DNA of 64,000 bases from Falsiruegeria litorea R37 (GCF_900172225.1 NZ_FWFO01000004.1:1-64000), one strand, 5' to 3'. Counted from the first letter of the stretch, positions 47,035 through 56,499 are shown. Notes: generated by a model not told the origin, from the sequence alone. Numbers and translations: made by a program.

Positions 47035-47931
47035 CTAAGGGTTAGATGTGGTGTGGCGACCACGCCAGAGGATGTAGAGGCCTGAAAGCACGATCAGCAA
47101 GCTGCCCAGCCAGACGCTTTGCTCGGGTCGTTCCCCAAACAGGACGATGCCAAGGCCGATCCCAAAGAGCAGCCGTGTGTAGCGGAAGGGGGTTACGGCC
47201 GAGACTTCACCAGTTCGCATGGCTTTCATCAAGGACGCATAGGCTATGACGCCCATGGTCACGGCTCCGGCCAAGGACAGCGCGGTTGCCGTGCTGATGG
47301 GCGTGGTAGGAGCGGCCTCCCAAAACCGATACCCGAACCCGGCTACGACGATGGACAGGAAGCCATAGAACCCCAGCACCTGGGTGCCCAAAGTGGCAGG
47401 CGCGGCGCGGCTGGCCAGGTCCCGTCCCGCAAAACCCAGCATGCCAAGTACGGCCAGGATCGAGAGCGGCGAAAAGCTGTCTCCGGTTGGTTGGATGATG
47501 ACAACAACGCCAGCCATGCCCAACACAATCGCCACCCATCGGCGCCAGCCAACGGTTTCCCCGAAAAAGAGCGCGGCGCCTGCGACCACGAAAAGGGGGG
47601 TGGCCTGCAAGATGACAGTGGCCGACGACAAAGGCGACAAGGCCAGTGCCAGTACATAGAACAGCCGCCCGAGAACCTCGAACAGGACCCGCACTTTCAT
47701 CGGGCGGGACAGGACATCGCGGTGCAACAACGACGCGCCGATGGCCCAAGCCCACATTGCAAACACAGCCACCCCGCCAAGGCCGAAAATCACCAGCACC
47801 TGCCAGACCGGCAGGTCGGCGGCTGCTCTCTTGATCATCGCATCTTCCAACGCGAACCCCAACATGGCCACAACCATCCAGGCACTGCCGATCAGGTTGG
47901 CTTTGGGATCAACGGGAATGTGGGGCTTCAT
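47035..47931 (-). CDS. DMT-family (EamA) transporter
   Basis: A 298-residue membrane protein with ten helices in two EamA repeats. It includes VLGMAGVVVIIQP in the first repeat and SLAGAVTMGVIAYASLMKAM in the second. AAGGAG lies 6 nt before ATG 47931, so the in-frame ATG 7 codons upstream is unlikely. The gene breaks the uvrC-pgsA order seen in relatives, and lies next to a repeat, both signs of later insertion. Substrate unknown. Confidence 0.85.
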   Translation of the reverse strand: MKPHIPVDPKANLIGSAWMVVAMLGFALEDAMIKRAAADLPVWQVLVIFGLGGVAVFAMWAWAIGASLLHRDVLSRPMKVRVLFEVLGRLFYVLALALSPLSSATVILQATPLFVVAGAALFFGETVGWRRWVAIVLGMAGVVVIIQPTGDSFSPLSILAVLGMLGFAGRDLASRAAPATLGTQVLGFYGFLSIVVAGFGYRFWEAAPTTPISTATALSLAGAVTMGVIAYASLMKAMRTGEVSAVTPFRYTRLLFGIGLGIVLFGERPEQSVWLGSLLIVLSGLYILWRGRHTTSNP

Positions 47932-48074
47932 CGTGGGCTCCTTGGCGAACATGCAGCCCGGCTAGCACGCCCAAGACAGGCCGGACAGGGCCGAGGTTGA
48001 GTTTTGCCGCCGCAGGTGTCAGATTTTTTGCAGCCCGCCTTTCATGTTTCTAACCCGCGATGTAGGGTCCGCCC

Positions 48075-48737
48075 ATGACGTGGAACTTGCCCAATATCCT
48101 GACCGTGCTTCGTCTGATTGCCGCCCCCGGCGTGGCGGTTATGTTTTTGTATTTCACACGCCCCTATGCCGATTGGTTTGCGCTTGCGTTGTTTGTCACA
48201 GCTGCGGTCACCGATTGGTTCGATGGCTATCTGGCGCGGGCGTGGAAACAGGAAACCAAACTGGGTGCGATGCTGGATCCAATTGCCGACAAGGCAATGG
48301 TGGTCATCGCGTTGATGGTCATTGTGGGCTATTCGTCGATGTCGCCCTGGCTGGTGCTGCCCGCCACCTTGATCCTGTTTCGTGAGGTTTTTGTTTCGGG
48401 TCTGCGCGAGTATCTGGGCGATACGGCCGGAACGCTGAAGGTCACCAATCTGGCAAAGTGGAAGACGACGGCTCAGATGGTCGCCATTGCGGTTCTGTTT
48501 GGTCAGGGTGTGTTCGAGCACTATCTGGGAATGAGCGCTTGGGGCATGGACCCTCAGATGATCGACGATATCCTGTCGGGCCGCGAAGAGGACCTTTTGG
48601 GATTGCGGTGGAAACTCACCGGTATGGAGCTGTGCTGGTGGGTTGGTCTTGCCCTGCTCTGGATCGCGGCGGGTCTGACTGCGATCACCGGGGTGGATTA
48701 TTACCGCAAGGCGTTGCCGCATGTGAGAGAGGGCTAG
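48075..48737 (+). CDS. pgsA: CDP-diacylglycerol--glycerol-3-phosphate 3-phosphatidyltransferase
   Basis: A 220-residue CDP-alcohol phosphatidyltransferase. The catalytic motif D-G-x2-A-R-x8-G-x3-D-x3-D is complete in FDGYLARAW, LGAMLDPIADK. Start NLPNILTVLRLIAAP is typical of PgsA. It makes phosphatidylglycerol phosphate, the first step to phosphatidylglycerol. moaD follows after 3 nt. Confidence 0.94.
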   Translation: MTWNLPNILTVLRLIAAPGVAVMFLYFTRPYADWFALALFVTAAVTDWFDGYLARAWKQETKLGAMLDPIADKAMVVIALMVIVGYSSMSPWLVLPATLILFREVFVSGLREYLGDTAGTLKVTNLAKWKTTAQMVAIAVLFGQGVFEHYLGMSAWGMDPQMIDDILSGREEDLLGLRWKLTGMELCWWVGLALLWIAAGLTAITGVDYYRKALPHVREG

Positions 48738-48740
48738 GCC

Positions 48741-48986
48741 ATGGACATCTTGTATTTCGCCTGGGTGCGCGAGCGTGTCGGATTGCCCAAGGAAAAGGTC
48801 GAGACCAACGCGACCACCGTGGCGCAGCTGGTGGACGAGTTGCGCGCACGTGAAGAGCGTTATGACGTCGCCTTTTCCGATTTGAGCGCATTGCGCGTTG
48901 CACTGGATCAAGAATTGTCGGATTTTGATGCGTCTCTGGAAGGGGTGCGCGAAGTGGCGTTTTTCCCGCCGATGACAGGGGGCTGA
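48741..48986 (+). CDS. moaD: molybdopterin synthase sulfur-carrier subunit MoaD
   Basis: An 81-residue ubiquitin-fold protein ending in the GG that is thiocarboxylated (PPMTGG). It supplies sulfur to MoaE. The family length and the start DILYFAWVRERVG are typical. moaE starts 4 nt downstream. Confidence 0.94.
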   Translation: MDILYFAWVRERVGLPKEKVETNATTVAQLVDELRAREERYDVAFSDLSALRVALDQELSDFDASLEGVREVAFFPPMTGG

Positions 48987-48990
48987 GACG

Positions 48991-49434
48991 GTGAAGATCG
49001 CGGTTCAGGAAGAGGCTTTTGATCTGGGGGCCGAGGCCAACGCCTTTGCCGAGGCGGACACGGCCAACGGTGCGATCGTCACATTCACAGGCGTTGTGCG
49101 CGACTTGGCGCAGGGTGATCTGGATGTGATAGAAATCGAGCATTATCCGGGGATGACGGAAAAGGCGCTGACCAAGATCGCGACCGAGGCGAAAGAGCGT
49201 TGGTCACTAGGTGATGTGCTGGTGATCCATCGTCACGGGCGCCTGGCACCTGGGGACCGGATCATGATGGTGGCCACGGCCGCGCCACACCGCAAGGACG
49301 CGTTCGAGGCGGCCGAGTACCTGATGGACTACCTCAAGTCCCGTGCGCCGTTTTGGAAAAAGGAAATCACTGGCCTTGGCGCGGATTGGGTTGCGGCCAA
49401 GGATGCCGACGAAGACGCTCTGAAACGCTGGTAA
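48991..49434 (+). CDS. moaE: molybdopterin synthase catalytic subunit MoaE, GTG start
   Basis: A 147-residue MoaE. Motifs: GAIVTFTGVVRD, EIEHYPGMTEKAL, VIHRHGRLAPGD and the catalytic Lys region APFWKKE. With MoaD it adds the dithiolene sulfurs to cyclic pyranopterin. The GTG at 48991 lies close to the moaD stop, so the two are coupled. Confidence 0.94.
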   Translation: MKIAVQEEAFDLGAEANAFAEADTANGAIVTFTGVVRDLAQGDLDVIEIEHYPGMTEKALTKIATEAKERWSLGDVLVIHRHGRLAPGDRIMMVATAAPHRKDAFEAAEYLMDYLKSRAPFWKKEITGLGADWVAAKDADEDALKRW

Positions 49435-49444
49435 ATCTAAGCGA

Positions 49445-49665
49445 ACCCGGGCGGTTTCCGCCTTGCTCTCCAAGCGGACGTACGGAGCGAGCAAGGGGGG
49501 GCTCCCGCGCCCGCACTGATCCCGGCTACGCCGAAATCGTTGGCGGACTTGGGCCGGGCGCCTCGCCTGTCGGCTCGGCGCGGTTACGCTTGTGGTTTCT
49601 GTTTCTGTCCAAAGCGAAAGGACGTTTCGGGCGACCGATTGACGGCGGGAGGGAGCAGACCCGAG
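49445..49665. repeat. extragenic inverted repeat, composite copy 4
   Basis: It opens with a CCTTGCTC/GAGCAAGG stem (49460-49495), then a G7 run and CTCCCGCGCCCG. A left half with TTGGGCC, GGGCGCCTCGCC and CGGCTCGGCG matches copy 1 closely. The right part, with GACGTTTCGGGCGACC and TTGACGGCGGGAGGG, is a degenerate version of the copy 3 end. It lies between convergent moaE and the gene at 49688. Confidence 0.7.
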
Positions 49666-49687
49666 ATTGACCGCTCTACCTGGCCGA

Positions 49688-49999
49688 TCATCCCACGCGC
49701 GCGCGCAGCTCTTCGGCCTCTTGGCGGGCGGCGCGCAAACCGTCCATTGCAGCGCTCAGTTCGGCCTCGGTCTGGGTCAGTTGGTTGGTCAGCTCCGCTT
49801 CGCGTTGCTGCAAGTAGGTGATCGCCTGATCGCGGGTCTCTTCGGCCTCGTGCAGTTCCTGGCTCATCCGATCCAGATCAGCAACGTCGCTTTGTTTGAC
49901 ACGGGTGAAGCGATGCACCAGCCAATTGGCAAACCATCCCATGGCAAAGGCCACAAAGAGGATAATAGCGGTGGTGATGATGAATTCTGTACGGTTCAT
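49688..49999 (-). CDS. small membrane protein with coiled coil
   Basis: A 103-residue protein with one N-terminal membrane helix (residues about 7-26) and a long coiled coil (about 35-100) rich in Glu, Gln and Arg. It starts 1 nt after the stop of the OmpA-like gene upstream, so the two are co-expressed. It may help place the OmpA-like protein, but no function is known to me. ATG 49999 is chosen as it gives the membrane helix at the very start. Confidence 0.8.
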   Translation of the reverse strand: MNRTEFIITTAIILFVAFAMGWFANWLVHRFTRVKQSDVADLDRMSQELHEAEETRDQAITYLQQREAELTNQLTQTEAELSAAMDGLRAARQEAEELRARVG

Positions 50000-50000
50000 G

Positions 50001-51929
50001 TCACTGGTCCTCTGCGTCCGTTTGCGATGCGTCTTCTTCCGCGGTTGCACCGGTTTCTGTCGCTTCGCTCGGCGCCTCTTCGGCGATGGCGTCCAGCGTC
50101 GACGCCTCTTCGTTCGACGCCTCTGGCCGGATTAGCCGGAATTCGATCCGGCGGTTTGCTTCGCGCCCGTCCTCGGTCTTGTTGTCTGCGATGGGCTGGC
50201 TCTCGCCATAGCCTACGGCGACGTAGCTGGACGTCAAAATACGGCGTGAACGCAGCTCGTTCAAAACCGATTGGGCGCGGGCCTGGCTCAGCTGCTGGTT
50301 CATTTCTTCGCGCCCCTGGCTGTCGGTGTGGCCCTGGATCTCGAGCCGGATCTGCCCGCAGGCGTCCAGGATGTCGGCGATCTTGTTCATCGTGTCGAGA
50401 GACGCTGCCGCGATGGTGGTCGAGCCGGGCTCAAACGCGATCTTGCCCGTTTCCTGAACGAGGGCGATCTCGGCTTCACAGACCTCGGGGTCGGGGGCCT
50501 TGTCGTTGGGTTCGGGCGGCGCGCGATAGGTGACGGACAGGTCATAGGTCTGCGCTTGGCCCAGCTTGTCGGACAGCAAGCCAGCAATTTGCGCGCTTGC
50601 ATCTTCCTGCTCGCTTACGCCGCTTAAAGTCACGTTGTCAGGTGTCACGGTAAGCGCGCCGTTAGCCAGCATCGACAAGGCCTCAAGCCCTGCCAGAACA
50701 CGCACCGGCCACGACGCCGGCAGATCAGGTACGACGCGAGCAGCGGTATAGACAGCGTCGGTGCCAAAGGCAGCTTTGGCATAGCTGTCGACCATGTGGC
50801 GCAGGTTGTCGTCGTTCAAGCGGCCGCGCAGCTGCACCAACCCTTCGGGGCTGAGCGTTGCCGTGAATTCCGGCGGACCAGCGGTATCGGAGATTTCTGG
50901 TGCTGGCAGCACCGCATGCAGGGCAAAGACATCGGGCAGCTCGGCTTCAAGCTCGCCCACAACACGGTCAAAGCGCCCCTGGTCGGTCCCCTGAGCCGCA
51001 ACGAGTGTAATGTCCGCATCCGCAATCGTCACGGTGCCCTGGCCTAGTTCCGCAAGGGCGCTGATGCTCAACTCCGAGGCGCGGGCCCACTGTGGTGAGG
51101 GAACACCCATGCCGATGGTGCACGAGGGCGAGCCCTCCATCCCCGCCTGACGGGCTGCGGACAGAATACGGGCCTGCGCAATTCGATCCTGGGCCGAGCA
51201 GGCATCGAACCGAGGACCTGTTTCGTCAATCAGGAACCGCATTGTGAACGGGGTGATTACAGGGCGTGGTGCAGCAATGTCGATTCCAATCCGCAGACCC
51301 GGAGGAGCCGCGCGATTTAGCGCATCCTCGAGCTGTTTCTTGGCTTCGGCGCTGTCCGAAATCGCAGTGATCGACACCTGCCCGGCGGCCACTGAAACTT
51401 TGGATCGGGGCAGCATCGACAGCGCCTTGAGCGAGAACCCCATGGCGTCGATCCACCCACCCGGCACGCTATAGTCAGCAGTTTCCAGCAAGTCAGTGAC
51501 GTTGTCTTCGCCGGCCAGCGAAATCAGCTCTTCGATGATTTCGTCCCGGTCTGACTGCGCGGGGATCAGGCCGATAATCGAAATTCCGCTGTCATTGCGC
51601 AGGATCTCGGCTGAGAAGCGGGGCGGAGCCAGATCGGCCGATGGTGCGATCCGCATCTCGTCGATGACACGTGACGGATCGACTTCGTCCCCAACCACTG
51701 TCAGGGCGTTGAACCGCGTGGCCTCGTCCTTTGCGGTGCCGGTCATGATGACCTGCAACCCGTTGGCCTGTACCTCGGCCCAGTCATGGCCGTTGCGGTC
51801 CAAGGCGCGGCGTACCACGATTTCAGAATTCTCTTCGACGGTTGTGACGGCAAAGCTTGCAGCAACAAGGCATAGCCCGGCGGCCAGGGCAAAGGTCAGG
51901 GCGACCACAATCGAGAGGGGAAGGCGCAT
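50001..51929 (-). CDS. OmpA-family peptidoglycan-binding protein with BON-like repeats
   Basis: A 642-residue envelope protein. A signal anchor covers about residues 5-27. The long middle part (about 35-470) contains repeated units of the BON/OsmY type (for example LNALTVVGDEVDPSRVI and VTLSGVSEQEDASAQI). The OmpA-like domain at about 480-600 has IRLEIQGHTDSQG, LSQARAQSVL and the GYGESQPIADN peptidoglycan pocket with the following NRRIEF. The last 40 residues are acidic. It probably tethers the outer layers to peptidoglycan. Its start is near, but divergent from nothing; ubiA ends 65 nt away on the same strand. Confidence 0.86.
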   Translation of the reverse strand: MRLPLSIVVALTFALAAGLCLVAASFAVTTVEENSEIVVRRALDRNGHDWAEVQANGLQVIMTGTAKDEATRFNALTVVGDEVDPSRVIDEMRIAPSADLAPPRFSAEILRNDSGISIIGLIPAQSDRDEIIEELISLAGEDNVTDLLETADYSVPGGWIDAMGFSLKALSMLPRSKVSVAAGQVSITAISDSAEAKKQLEDALNRAAPPGLRIGIDIAAPRPVITPFTMRFLIDETGPRFDACSAQDRIAQARILSAARQAGMEGSPSCTIGMGVPSPQWARASELSISALAELGQGTVTIADADITLVAAQGTDQGRFDRVVGELEAELPDVFALHAVLPAPEISDTAGPPEFTATLSPEGLVQLRGRLNDDNLRHMVDSYAKAAFGTDAVYTAARVVPDLPASWPVRVLAGLEALSMLANGALTVTPDNVTLSGVSEQEDASAQIAGLLSDKLGQAQTYDLSVTYRAPPEPNDKAPDPEVCEAEIALVQETGKIAFEPGSTTIAAASLDTMNKIADILDACGQIRLEIQGHTDSQGREEMNQQLSQARAQSVLNELRSRRILTSSYVAVGYGESQPIADNKTEDGREANRRIEFRLIRPEASNEEASTLDAIAEEAPSEATETGATAEEDASQTDAEDQ

Positions 51930-51994
51930 GTCTTTGGGTCGTTTTCCGTCCGGTCTTTGGCGGATGTCTTACATTCCTAGCGCGTTATGTGCAA

Positions 51995-52957
51995 TCACGC
52001 GAGCAAGGCTGCGCAAAAGAAGATGAGCGGAATAAAGCCGGTGTCGCGATTCACCCGGAAGAGTTGCAGCAGTTTTGCGTTGTCTTCAATGTCCAATCCA
52101 CGCAGTTGCCAGGCCATGTGCCACCCCATGGCCCAAGGTCCTGCAAGAGCGACAAGCATTGCAAACAGCGAAGCGTCGGGCAGACCGGCCTCGATCACGG
52201 CAAGCCCCATGAAGCTGACGGTGGCCACCAGAAAATACTTCATCCAGCGCGCGGTATCCGTGCCAAACAGACGTGCGGTGGATTTCACCCCGATCAGCGC
52301 ATCGTCTTCGGTGTCCTGATGCGCATAGATGGTGTCGTAGAACAGCGTCCAGGCGATCCCGGCCAGATACAGCAGCACCGCAGGCGCGCCCAGAGAGCCG
52401 CTGTGTGCTGTCCATGCCAGCAAGGCGCCCCAATTGAACGCCAGCCCCAGGAACACCTGCGGCCACCAGGTGAACCGCTTGGCATATGGATAGACCGCCA
52501 CAGGTAATAGCGACAGCACACCAAGCGCGATGGCAGCACGATTGAATGTCAGCAGTATTGCCAGCCCCAGCAACGCCTGAAGGATCATCCAGAACAGGGC
52601 TTGCTTCACACTCACCTGACCCGAGGGGATGGGGCGCGAACGTGTGCGCTCGACCTGACCATCAAAGTCACGGTCGGTGATGTCGTTCCAGGTACAGCCC
52701 GCGCCTCGCATCAGGAATGCACCCAGACCACAGCCAACAGCGATCCACAGATCGAACAGGCGTGGAGTTTGATCGTCAAAGATCGCCAGCGCCAGACCCC
52801 ACCAGCAGGGGATCAACAACAGCCAGGTGCCAATGGGTCGGTCCGCACGGCTTAGCCGCAGATAGGGGCGACTCCAGGCCGGGGCATACAGGTCGACCCA
52901 GTTGTCTTGTGGTGCGTCTGAGACCTGACCATCTGGTGTTGGGGCATTGCCTTGCAT
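51995..52957 (-). CDS. ubiA: 4-hydroxybenzoate polyprenyltransferase
   Basis: A 320-residue UbiA with eight or nine helices. The Mg-prenyl-diphosphate motifs are NDITDRDFD and, in the second half, the DTIYAHQDTEDD segment. It attaches the polyprenyl chain to 4-hydroxybenzoate in ubiquinone synthesis. ATG 52957 is used; a longer in-frame start overlaps the divergent rsmE gene. Only 12 nt separate the two start codons, so their promoters must overlap the neighbouring genes. Confidence 0.95.
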   Translation of the reverse strand: MQGNAPTPDGQVSDAPQDNWVDLYAPAWSRPYLRLSRADRPIGTWLLLIPCWWGLALAIFDDQTPRLFDLWIAVGCGLGAFLMRGAGCTWNDITDRDFDGQVERTRSRPIPSGQVSVKQALFWMILQALLGLAILLTFNRAAIALGVLSLLPVAVYPYAKRFTWWPQVFLGLAFNWGALLAWTAHSGSLGAPAVLLYLAGIAWTLFYDTIYAHQDTEDDALIGVKSTARLFGTDTARWMKYFLVATVSFMGLAVIEAGLPDASLFAMLVALAGPWAMGWHMAWQLRGLDIEDNAKLLQLFRVNRDTGFIPLIFFCAALLA

Positions 52958-52969
52958 ATGTAGGCTTTC

Positions 52970-53695
52970 ATGAGTGCAAAGATCAGACTGTATGTAGAGC
53001 ACCCTTTGGGGGATGGGCAATCGGTTCCTTTGGATCGTGATCAGGCGCATTACCTATTTGGTGTAATGCGCCTGGGCATGGGCGGACAGGTGCTGCTGTT
53101 CAATAGCCGCGATGGCGAATGGCTGGCGGACGTGGAACAGGCCGGCAAGCGCGCCGGGGTTTTAGCCTGTGTACAGCAGACCAAACCGCTGCAGATGCCA
53201 CCCGATCTTTGGCTGCTTTTTGCACCGATTAAGAAGGCACGCACCGACTTTATCGTTGAAAAGGCAGCGGAAATGGGCGCGGCGCGGATTGTGCCCGTGC
53301 AGACTGAGTTCACCAACTCGGAACGTATTCGCCAGGATCGGCTCCAGGCGCATGCGATCGAGGCCGCCGAGCAATGCGGTGGCACCTATGTTCCCGAAGT
53401 GGCCGAGTTGCAGAAACTCGACCGACTGCTGGATCACTGGCCCGATGGTCGACAATTGATGTTCTGTGACGAGGCCGAGGTGGGCGCGGCAAAACGTCTG
53501 GCCGCCAGTACTCCGGGCCAACCCTGGGCCATCCTGATCGGGCCCGAGGGTGGGTTTTCCGACCGCGAACGCGCGCGTCTCTCGGCCTTACCCTTTGCCC
53601 ATGTGGTCAGCCTTGGTCCTCGTATCCTGCGGGCTGACACCGCGGCCGTGGCTGCGATGACGATCTGGCAGCAGGCGCTGGGGGATTGGGAATGA
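52970..53695 (+). CDS. rsmE: 16S rRNA (uracil-1498-N3)-methyltransferase
   Basis: A 241-residue SPOUT methyltransferase. The knot motifs ILIGPEGGFSDRERA and SLGPRILRADTA are those of RsmE, which methylates U1498. N-terminal PUA-like domain at about 1-70. The TGA overlaps the start of the acetyltransferase as ATGA. Confidence 0.95.
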   Translation: MSAKIRLYVEHPLGDGQSVPLDRDQAHYLFGVMRLGMGGQVLLFNSRDGEWLADVEQAGKRAGVLACVQQTKPLQMPPDLWLLFAPIKKARTDFIVEKAAEMGAARIVPVQTEFTNSERIRQDRLQAHAIEAAEQCGGTYVPEVAELQKLDRLLDHWPDGRQLMFCDEAEVGAAKRLAASTPGQPWAILIGPEGGFSDRERARLSALPFAHVVSLGPRILRADTAAVAAMTIWQQALGDWE

Positions 53696-54537
53696 TCCGC
53701 GAGGCTGAGATCGAAGATCTACCTCGGATCAACGCATTTCTGGACCAACACATCGAAACCTCGATGTTTCTGCGCAGCAATCTTGCGACGCACGGATTGG
53801 GGTTTTCGGATCATCCCCATTCTACCCGGGCCTTTGTATGGGAGGCTGATGGGCAGGTTGGGGTCTTTGGCCTGTCCAAAGTTGGTTATGTGATGGCACA
53901 GATGCCCGACATGCCGCTTGAGGCGGCTCAGGCTTTTGGCCATGCGATCACTGGCCATACCGTTCTTGGAATGACCGGCGAAAAGGCTCAGGTCGACGTG
54001 ACGTTGCGCGGATTGGGGCTTGGTAAGGCAAAGCTCAAGATGCTGGACGACGAGCCGCTGTATCAGATGGAGCTGGCCGACCTATCCGAGACCCGCGTGA
54101 ACAGTCGCGCGTTGCTAGAAAGCGATCTTGGCCCATTGGAGCGGTGGTTTGCACACTACCTTGAGGACACTGGTCAAGAGACCGAAGCCGATGCGCGATC
54201 CAAGGCTGCAGCGCGCGGGCGTGCAGCGTTTGACAATGGACGGGCCGAAGTGTTGTTGATCGACGGTGTCCCGGTTGCGATGGCTGACATCAATGCCCAT
54301 GTCGAAGATGTGGTTCAGCTCGGTGGTGTCTTTGTGCCGACAGAACATCGCGGCAAAGGATATGGGGCCTTGGTGACAACAGCGATCTTGCAACGCGAAG
54401 CCGCAAGGGGAGCAAAACAGGCGATCCTTTTCGCCAATAACCCAATTGCTGCCCGCGCTTACGAATCCATCGGGTTCAAACAGATCGGTTGGTACCGCAT
54501 CGCCCTGCTGCAAACCCCAAGCGAGGTCCGGTCATGA
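53692..54537 (+). CDS. GNAT-family acetyltransferase
   Basis: A 281-residue protein. The C-terminal half (about 170-275) is a GNAT domain with the acetyl-CoA motif VFVPTEHRGKGYGALVTTAI and the end AARAYESIGFKQIG. The N-terminal half is a second, degenerate GNAT-like domain. Target unknown. It overlaps rsmE upstream and a membrane protein downstream by 4 nt on both sides. Confidence 0.85.
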   Translation: MIREAEIEDLPRINAFLDQHIETSMFLRSNLATHGLGFSDHPHSTRAFVWEADGQVGVFGLSKVGYVMAQMPDMPLEAAQAFGHAITGHTVLGMTGEKAQVDVTLRGLGLGKAKLKMLDDEPLYQMELADLSETRVNSRALLESDLGPLERWFAHYLEDTGQETEADARSKAAARGRAAFDNGRAEVLLIDGVPVAMADINAHVEDVVQLGGVFVPTEHRGKGYGALVTTAILQREAARGAKQAILFANNPIAARAYESIGFKQIGWYRIALLQTPSEVRS

Positions 54538-55061
54538 GTTTCATTCGTCCAGAAGCCAAAGCCGCCTTATGGCGCTGGCGCGAGGTTGTTGCGGCAGGCT
54601 TATTGGCCTTTGTCGGATCGACCTGGGTGGTGGGTCCCGGTGGCCTGCTGGGCGGATTGGGCTGGATTGCCATCGCCGTCAGCCTTGGGCTGGCCGTTGT
54701 GGGCTTTCAACGCGCGCGGTTTCGGACCGGATCGGGCGGGCCGGGGGTCGTCCTCGTGGATGAGGGGCAAATCACCTACTATGGCCCATTGACAGGCGGA
54801 GTTATTGCGACAGATGCCATCGAACGCCTGGCGCTCGATCCGACGGCAAAACCGGCCCATTGGGTGCTGGAACAACCAGGCCAGCCGCCCTTACAAGTGC
54901 CCGTCAACGCCGAAGGCGCCGAGGCGCTGTTCGATGTCTTCGCCACGCTGCCTGGCCTGCGCACCGAACGGATGCTGAATGAGCTCAGCGGTAAAGGCGT
55001 TCACCCGGTCGTGATCTGGGAACGTCGCTCGATGCGACCGCCCGAGCTCAGGCTGCATTGA
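54534..55061 (+). CDS. membrane protein of unknown function
   Basis: A 175-residue protein with two membrane helices (about residues 17-35 and 40-60) and a cytoplasmic domain of about 110 residues that may be a PH-like fold (LVDEGQITYYGPLTGGVI). It overlaps the GNAT gene as ATGA and lies 67 nt before gshA. I do not recognise a function. Confidence 0.78.
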   Translation: MSFIRPEAKAALWRWREVVAAGLLAFVGSTWVVGPGGLLGGLGWIAIAVSLGLAVVGFQRARFRTGSGGPGVVLVDEGQITYYGPLTGGVIATDAIERLALDPTAKPAHWVLEQPGQPPLQVPVNAEGAEALFDVFATLPGLRTERMLNELSGKGVHPVVIWERRSMRPPELRLH

Positions 55062-55128
55062 CAGTCCGGCATTTTCGTCTCACTGCTGACGATCAGATAT
55101 AGCTAAATCAGGATCGGGAGCGCGTCTC

Positions 55129-56499
55129 ATGTCCATTCCTCAGTCCGGCGGTGGGCCGATCGAACGCCATGAACAACTGGCCGAATATCTGGCCGATGGG
55201 TGCAAACCCAAGGATCAGTGGCGGATCGGCACCGAGCATGAAAAGTTCGGCTATTGCAAGGATACGCTGAAACCCCTGCCGTATGAAGGCAAACGCTCGA
55301 TTCTCGCCGTACTCGAAGGGCTGCGCGACGGCCACGGCTGGGCTCCTCTGGAAGAGGGCGGCAAGCTGATCGGTCTGGAAAAAGACGGCGCCAATGTCTC
55401 GCTGGAACCCGGCGGTCAGCTGGAGCTGTCGGGCGCACCGCTTGAGACCATTCACGAGACCTGTGACGAGGTGAATCAGCACCTGCGGGACGTGAAAGAC
55501 ATCGCCGACAAGATCGGCGTTGGCTTCATTGGTCTGGGCGCGGCCCCGATCTGGAGCCACGAACAGATGCCGGTGATGCCCAAGGGGCGTTACAAGCTGA
55601 TGACCGACTACATGGACCGTGTCGGCACCATGGGTAAGGTCATGATGTACCGGACCTGCACCGTGCAGGTGAACCTGGATTTCGCCACCGAGGCAGACAT
55701 GGTGCAGAAACTGCGCGTGGCCTTGGCGCTGCAACCGGTGGCGAACGCTCTGTTTGCCAACTCGCCGTTCCTGGATGGCAAGCCCAACGGCGTTAAATCG
55801 ACCCGCGGTCTGGTGTGGCGTCACCTAGATGATGCTCGTACCGGAATGCTGCCCTTTGTCTTTGACGAAGGATTCGGGTTCGAAGCTTGGGTGCAATATG
55901 CGCTCGATGTGCCGATGTATTTCGTTTATCGCGATGGCAAATACATCGATGCGCTGGGCATGTCCTTCCGCGACTTCCTTGAGGGCAAGCTGCCCGCATT
56001 GCCCGGCGAAACACCCACCCTCAGCGATTGGGCCGATCATTTGACCACTGCCTTCCCCGAGGCGCGGATCAAGAAATTCATGGAGATGCGCGGCGCCGAT
56101 GGTGGCCCATGGCGCAGGCTCTGCGCATTGCCGGCCTTCTGGGTTGGCCTGATGTACGACCAGTCGTCGCTCGACGCGGCTTGGGATCTGGTTAAGGGTT
56201 GGGACGCGGAAACGCGCGAAGCTTTGCGGGTTGCGGCATCTGAACAGGCGCTGCAGGCGCAGGTTGGTGACATCAACATGCACGACCTGGCGCGTGAGGT
56301 CGTGGCCATCTCTGAGGCCGGTCTGAAAGCCCGCGCCAAACCCGGCGCAGGTGGCATGGTTCCGGACGAGACGCATTTTCTCAACGCTCTGAAAGACAGC
56401 ATCGAAACCGGCAAGACGCCGGCAGATGAACTGCTCGACCGTTACAATGGCGATTGGGGCGGGGACTTGAGCAAGATCTATGACGAGTACGCCTATTGA
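55129..56499 (+). CDS. gshA: glutamate--cysteine ligase (plant/alphaproteobacterial type)
   Basis: A 456-residue glutamate-cysteine ligase of the plant-like group. Conserved: IGTEHEKFGYC near residue 36-46, KDGANVSLEPGGQLELSGAP, and RTCTVQVNLDF. It makes gamma-glutamylcysteine, the first step of glutathione synthesis. Its TGA overlaps the TTG start of the CMD-domain gene, so both are translated together. Confidence 0.95.
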   Translation: MSIPQSGGGPIERHEQLAEYLADGCKPKDQWRIGTEHEKFGYCKDTLKPLPYEGKRSILAVLEGLRDGHGWAPLEEGGKLIGLEKDGANVSLEPGGQLELSGAPLETIHETCDEVNQHLRDVKDIADKIGVGFIGLGAAPIWSHEQMPVMPKGRYKLMTDYMDRVGTMGKVMMYRTCTVQVNLDFATEADMVQKLRVALALQPVANALFANSPFLDGKPNGVKSTRGLVWRHLDDARTGMLPFVFDEGFGFEAWVQYALDVPMYFVYRDGKYIDALGMSFRDFLEGKLPALPGETPTLSDWADHLTTAFPEARIKKFMEMRGADGGPWRRLCALPAFWVGLMYDQSSLDAAWDLVKGWDAETREALRVAASEQALQAQVGDINMHDLAREVVAISEAGLKARAKPGAGGMVPDETHFLNALKDSIETGKTPADELLDRYNGDWGGDLSKIYDEYAY

